Source: Lanius collurio (Eukaryota > Chordata > Aves > Passeriformes > Laniidae). Taken from it: a stretch of 64,000 nt of DNA. This document shows positions 59,931 to 64,000 of this stretch, in pieces (positions within the stretch are counted from its first letter, which is position 1; each line of letters starts with the position of its first letter). Below the pieces are notes generated by a model. The model made no database searches and had not been told where the DNA came from. It saw nothing but the letters and a program-made list of their open reading frames with translations. Where the stretch lies: the NCBI GenBank assembly GCA_020086605.1, contig JACBWW010000020.1, positions 19,379,250 through 19,443,249 of the forward strand, written 5' to 3'. Position numbers and translations under genes: made by a program.

Positions 59931-62900
59931 CACCTGACTTTTTCAACCTCCGACACTGCTCACATCCTGGGCATCACCAGCCAGGGTCCTCAGGCATCCT
60001 CTGACATTCAGCTTCATGCACCTACCTCATCTTCAGGATCTGCACACACTTCTGAGATCTTTCCTCCAATGTGTCTTTCAAAGGCTACTTCTTTTTGGGG
60101 ACTCTTGGTGGCAGCTCCTCTTTCCAGAAGAAAACAGCCCCATACGGTTTTCCCAGCCTCTGTATGCTCTAAGCAGCCTATGTGCAGAAACAGCATGCAT
60201 ATTTAGGCTCCTAATTTATCCTGCCTCATGTCTCTGTATTAAATGGAAGAAAGAGGATATACCAATTCCGTTTAGCCCAGGCACTTTCAAAATTTAAAAC
60301 TAGCCCATATAAGTTGCTTCTAGGAAGAAGCAGGGTTCAAATTGAGAGGAAAAAAGCTCAGTTTTGGACAATCACATACACCCAATTCTTTACTGCCTGT
60401 TAGCATTAACAGCTTAAACTATATTTTCACTGACATTTATATACAGTCTGATATTCTCTGAAATAAGATTGTCAAACTGTAAAGTCATTCTCTAGCACAG
60501 TAGAAAAGGGGTGGAAATGTCTTTGCACAGTTTAGTGTGACTTTTAAACTTTCTTAAGAACTCTGCTAGCATTGTTCTACAGGAGTAATACTATATGCTT
60601 TGATCATGGGAAGAGCAATGTGAAGTGTATTTTTGAAGGTGTTTTTAATTAGGTTTCAATTTCTACTTAAACTTGAATATATTGATAAGGAAAAGTAGAA
60701 GGCAGAATTGATAAAAGGCATGAGAGAGAATAAATTAAAAGTTTCAAACTAAAAGTTTGTAACGGGGTAGAGTTTCTTAAACCTTCACATTAAGCATCAT
60801 ATCAAAGAAGTTCAGCTTAGAGTTTCCAGCTGTATGTTTATGTGTATAAACATTAGAGTTTTCTAGAATCTCTGGCAGTTGACATGTTACAATGTGACTG
60901 CCATTTAAATGGTTAGTTATTTCCCAAAATGATTGCTTTACATGTAAAAAATCTTAAACCTGTTTCTGAACAAGGTTTTGGATTTTTTTTGTTCATTGGT
61001 CTAGTCAATTCCTAGCACTGATTTTTGCCTCTTGCTGGATAACCCAAGTGAGATATCTCTGCAGTGTTCTCCCATATATTACAATTTTAATTAACGATTT
61101 TCCCATTGTCATCAAGATTTTTAATCTCTTAATATCCTACTTTCTCCTTAGCCCTTATAACATACCTTTGTTAGTCTTTACTTTCATCTGCTGCATACCC
61201 CATCCTGTCAGCCAAGCCACAATTTTGTCATTTCAGAAATCATTTTTCTAACGTCTGCCTCTTCCCATCAGTCTCCACACTTTATTTCTGTTTGTTACTA
61301 TCACCACTGTTTATTATAGTTTCTTTGTTTCTATTTTGCTGTTACTAAAAGATTTCACATTTGAGAACAGTTTGTAATAGCATAAATTGATGTTAAAATT
61401 TTTTATTTGGCTGATGAGTTAGTATCGTCACTGTCTTCTCTATTTCAATAATTACAGAAAAAAAAAACCCAGCACACGGATCAGTAGGTAATTAGAATGA
61501 GAAATCAGACAGAAAAAGGAGGTGAAGAAAGTTCCTAAAAAATTACCTAATCAAATTGTTGTTTCATGTGCTTTTTCTCTTTAGGAGATCGAATGTATCA
61601 GTAAAAGAGTTAATGGAAAATTCAAAGGAATTGAAAAATGCCGTGTTTCAGCTGTATCCTTTCCCACAATGCTTGAGAAAAGACAGCCAAGGTTAATTTA
61701 AATAAGTGAAAGCAGAGCATTGACCTTTGACACTCGGTTTTCTTTTTTTGTTGTGTTCTCAGGTGCTCAAGACAGGATTTTTATGATGAGTCAGTTTCCC
61801 ATGTATTTGGATTTCATATGTATATAAAGTTAGCCAGAGCTGTCCTGTGGTCCATGTCTACTAATGTTGAAGAAGATTCCAGGCATTTTCTGCCAATTTG
61901 GAGTCTACTCAATACCTTGAGAATTAGAAGTACTCCAGTCAAAGCTCACACTGAGGGTGTTTTTGTAACAGCTCTGGTTTCATAGGAAATCTCCAGTAGC
62001 CTCTTTTAAGTGGCTGATAGACCTTTTAGTGCTATTAATAGGGATTTAATATGAACCATACCTGGAGCACAAATTATAGTGAGTGTAGAGGGAAGGAGAT
62101 CATATGGAAAGGAGCTGGATGTCACATTTACTGGTTCACTTACTGGTTCAGGAAGACAGAAAAACATTCAGACCTTTACTGCAAACAAACAACTTTAAAG
62201 TAAGTTTCATCCCTATTAGTCTCTAATTAGGGCAAGGACAGGATGTTCTGAGAGCTTTTCACACATGTCAAAGAGCTGAGGGGAGTATAAAGCCCTACAG
62301 AAGACCTAATTCTAGTGTCTCTCTTAACTTTACAATCTCTATCACAGTAAGAGGGAAAGATTCAGCACTGCCTCTGGGGTTCTACTAAATCTGCCGCTTG
62401 TGTCTCTTTTAGAGCAAGAACTTTTCTTTCTCTCCAACTTGTAATGACAATGCAGTGGCAGGCACCATCAGTTATTAAAGTAGTGTTCAGGCCTCTTCTT
62501 TGCTTCCACTGATTTTGGTTGAGGATATAGAGGCAACAGCTGGGGTGCAGTAAATCTGAAATCTGAAGCATTGGCAAAGAAGGAAGTGCCTTACAAAACG
62601 TCTCTGACACTGCACTGCAGAGTGCTGATACAGGCCAGGGCAACAGCTGCTTCACCAGTTTTGTGTTTCAAGGGGAAAAAGGGAGTAACCCACCAATCAA
62701 CAGCAGCAGGGTGAATTTTCTTTGCTCTTTTGGCAGCAATGAAGACAGTAAAGAGTATGAGTTTGATGCAGTACTTCCCATCAGTGTCATGACTCCATAT
62801 CAAACATAGGTGATCCAAGGTACCCAACTACCCAACACTGTCTATATTATTGCATACCTGAAGAGTAAAGTGTTTTTTACAATCTGACTGTTATCAACCT

Positions 62901-64000
62901 CACTGATACTGTCTTTTATACTCTGAAACACAAAGCAGGCATATCTATTAATTTATTATTTTCGCACGTATTAAAAATATCAGTACTTTATGAAACAAGG
63001 AAAAGGATAATACAGAGTTAAGCATAAGGACAAGGATGCAGCATGGTGCATCAGGGCTGGGGGTTAATCACCACCAACAGGGTCGACGCTGTCTCCAGCA
63101 GGTGTGACTCACAGCCACATTCCCTCAGGAAACATGCATGCCATGACAGCTGATTTTGGAGGATCATTCCTCTGGGATTTTCAGGAGATGAGTGTGTGAA
63201 TTCCTATTAAGTAAGTGGTGCAAATCTGTCTCCCATTCTCCCATGTTAGGAAATAATGCTCTCTCTTAAAATGTGGCTGCAAAATAGCTGTACATTACTC
63301 CACTTAATTTTTGTTTTAGTTAGGTCTGAATTTTACTTGAGCAGTTCTTTTAAGTGTGAATATATTTTCATTTTCTTCAGGGGGTTAATCTCATTTCTTT
63401 AAAGAAATTTTTATTCTCAATACTACCTAGCAGTACTTATGCGTTAGCTTTTGCTATCAAATCTTTTGCTAATGGCAAATTTCTAATGCTTCAAAATTAA
63501 ATGAGAATAAGAAAATTATCTGATTAAATTAAAAGACCCTGAAAATAAGAATGTTATTTAGGTAAAAGTAAGCAAATATCTTATTTGGCAGGGAAAAGAA
63601 GCATTTCTGAAAAGGCTTGGTTAACAGTTGTTACAAGGTTATTAATAGATGATTAGTAAATAGGTTTAGAACAGATTTACATTAAAATAGCCTAGGAAAA
63701 GGATTAAAGAAATGCACGACGGAATGAACCTAAATACTGCATTTAGTTTCATTGCACCTAAAAAGACAAGAAAGATAAAACATTGCTGAAAGGAATATTT
63801 TTTCAATCAAAATGCAAGGCATTTTGTCTCTTTCATCTCCATTTTTTATGTTGCACATTTGCTGAGAGAAAACTAAGAGCCAAGAGGTTATACTTAGTAT
63901 TGCTGCCATATTTCATTACTTTTTAAGATTTCTAAAATGCCCTTGCCAATTATCATACTTCTTCAAAATTGCTTCATCATAATTCTTTTCTATAGCATAA
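59931..64000. other. Gene-free DNA with one possible exon
   Basis: No confirmed gene. Overlapping frames on both strands at 59919-60297 and 62362-62827 show no recognisable domain. A candidate exon at 61585-61691 is listed separately. Confidence 0.55.
61585..61691 (+). other. Possible internal exon
   Basis: A 107-bp segment is preceded by a strong acceptor (GTGCTTTTTCTCTTTAG) and followed by AAG|GTTAAT, a usable but not ideal donor. Two of three frames are open throughout. One reads from EIECISKRVNGK to EKRQPR. The other contains KELMENSKELKNAVFQLYPF, which looks protein-like but was not matched to any family I know. The length is not a multiple of three. It may be a lncRNA exon, a coding exon of an unidentified gene, or chance. 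Confidence 0.22.

Noticed and set aside
62362..62827. Two overlapping minus-strand frames, considered as an old coding exon
   Set aside because: No recognisable family, no convincing splice sites, frames not continuous.

Overview
The window reads as nuclear DNA of a bird, most likely a neoavian. The background is AT-rich and has no dense coding. The only abundant interspersed repeats are CR1-type LINE fragments with the typical avian 3' end (a short CTATGATTCTATG-like tail and a shared ORF2 C-terminus with an HWN-x-LP motif), plus solo LTRs of avian endogenous retroviruses. No prokaryotic gene organisation, rRNA, tRNA or CRISPR array was seen. Species and chromosome cannot be told from the sequence alone.

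No protein-coding gene could be supported. The longest open frames (206, 183 and 124 codons) coincide with repeats or GC-rich patches, and the remainder fit chance in AT-rich DNA. The window is therefore probably intergenic or the inside of a very long intron. Two short segments look like possible exons (32389-32492 and 61585-61691) but cannot be confirmed here.

Layout: 1-5477 unique DNA; 5478-7159 an LTR fragment split by a nested, oppositely oriented retroviral insertion whose U3 carries a 41-bp tandem repeat; 9640-10441 first copy of an 800-bp LTR-like repeat; 10442-25996 unique DNA with a GC-rich patch near 11.2-11.5 kb; 25997-26333 a minus-strand CR1 end; 28980-29551 a well-preserved solo LTR with a 6-bp target-site duplication (TSD); 29558-38855 unique DNA with one retrocopy-like poly(A) locus; 38856-39483 a CR1 tail beside a GC-rich patch; 40659-41118 a palindromic LTR with a 5-bp TSD; 41124-46934 unique DNA with a second poly(A) locus; 46935-52733 a run of four same-strand CR1 fragments with a solo LTR (47486-48030) among them; 56183-56973 second copy of the 800-bp repeat; 59855-59930 a CR1 fragment; the rest is unique DNA.

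The most interesting items are the palindromic LTR flanked by GATGT, the nested LTR whose two halves can be matched using another copy in the same window, the U3 tandem repeat, and the paired 800-bp elements. No undescribed functional system was found. Family assignments rest on recalled consensus features of avian repeats and on copies within this window; no database search was run.
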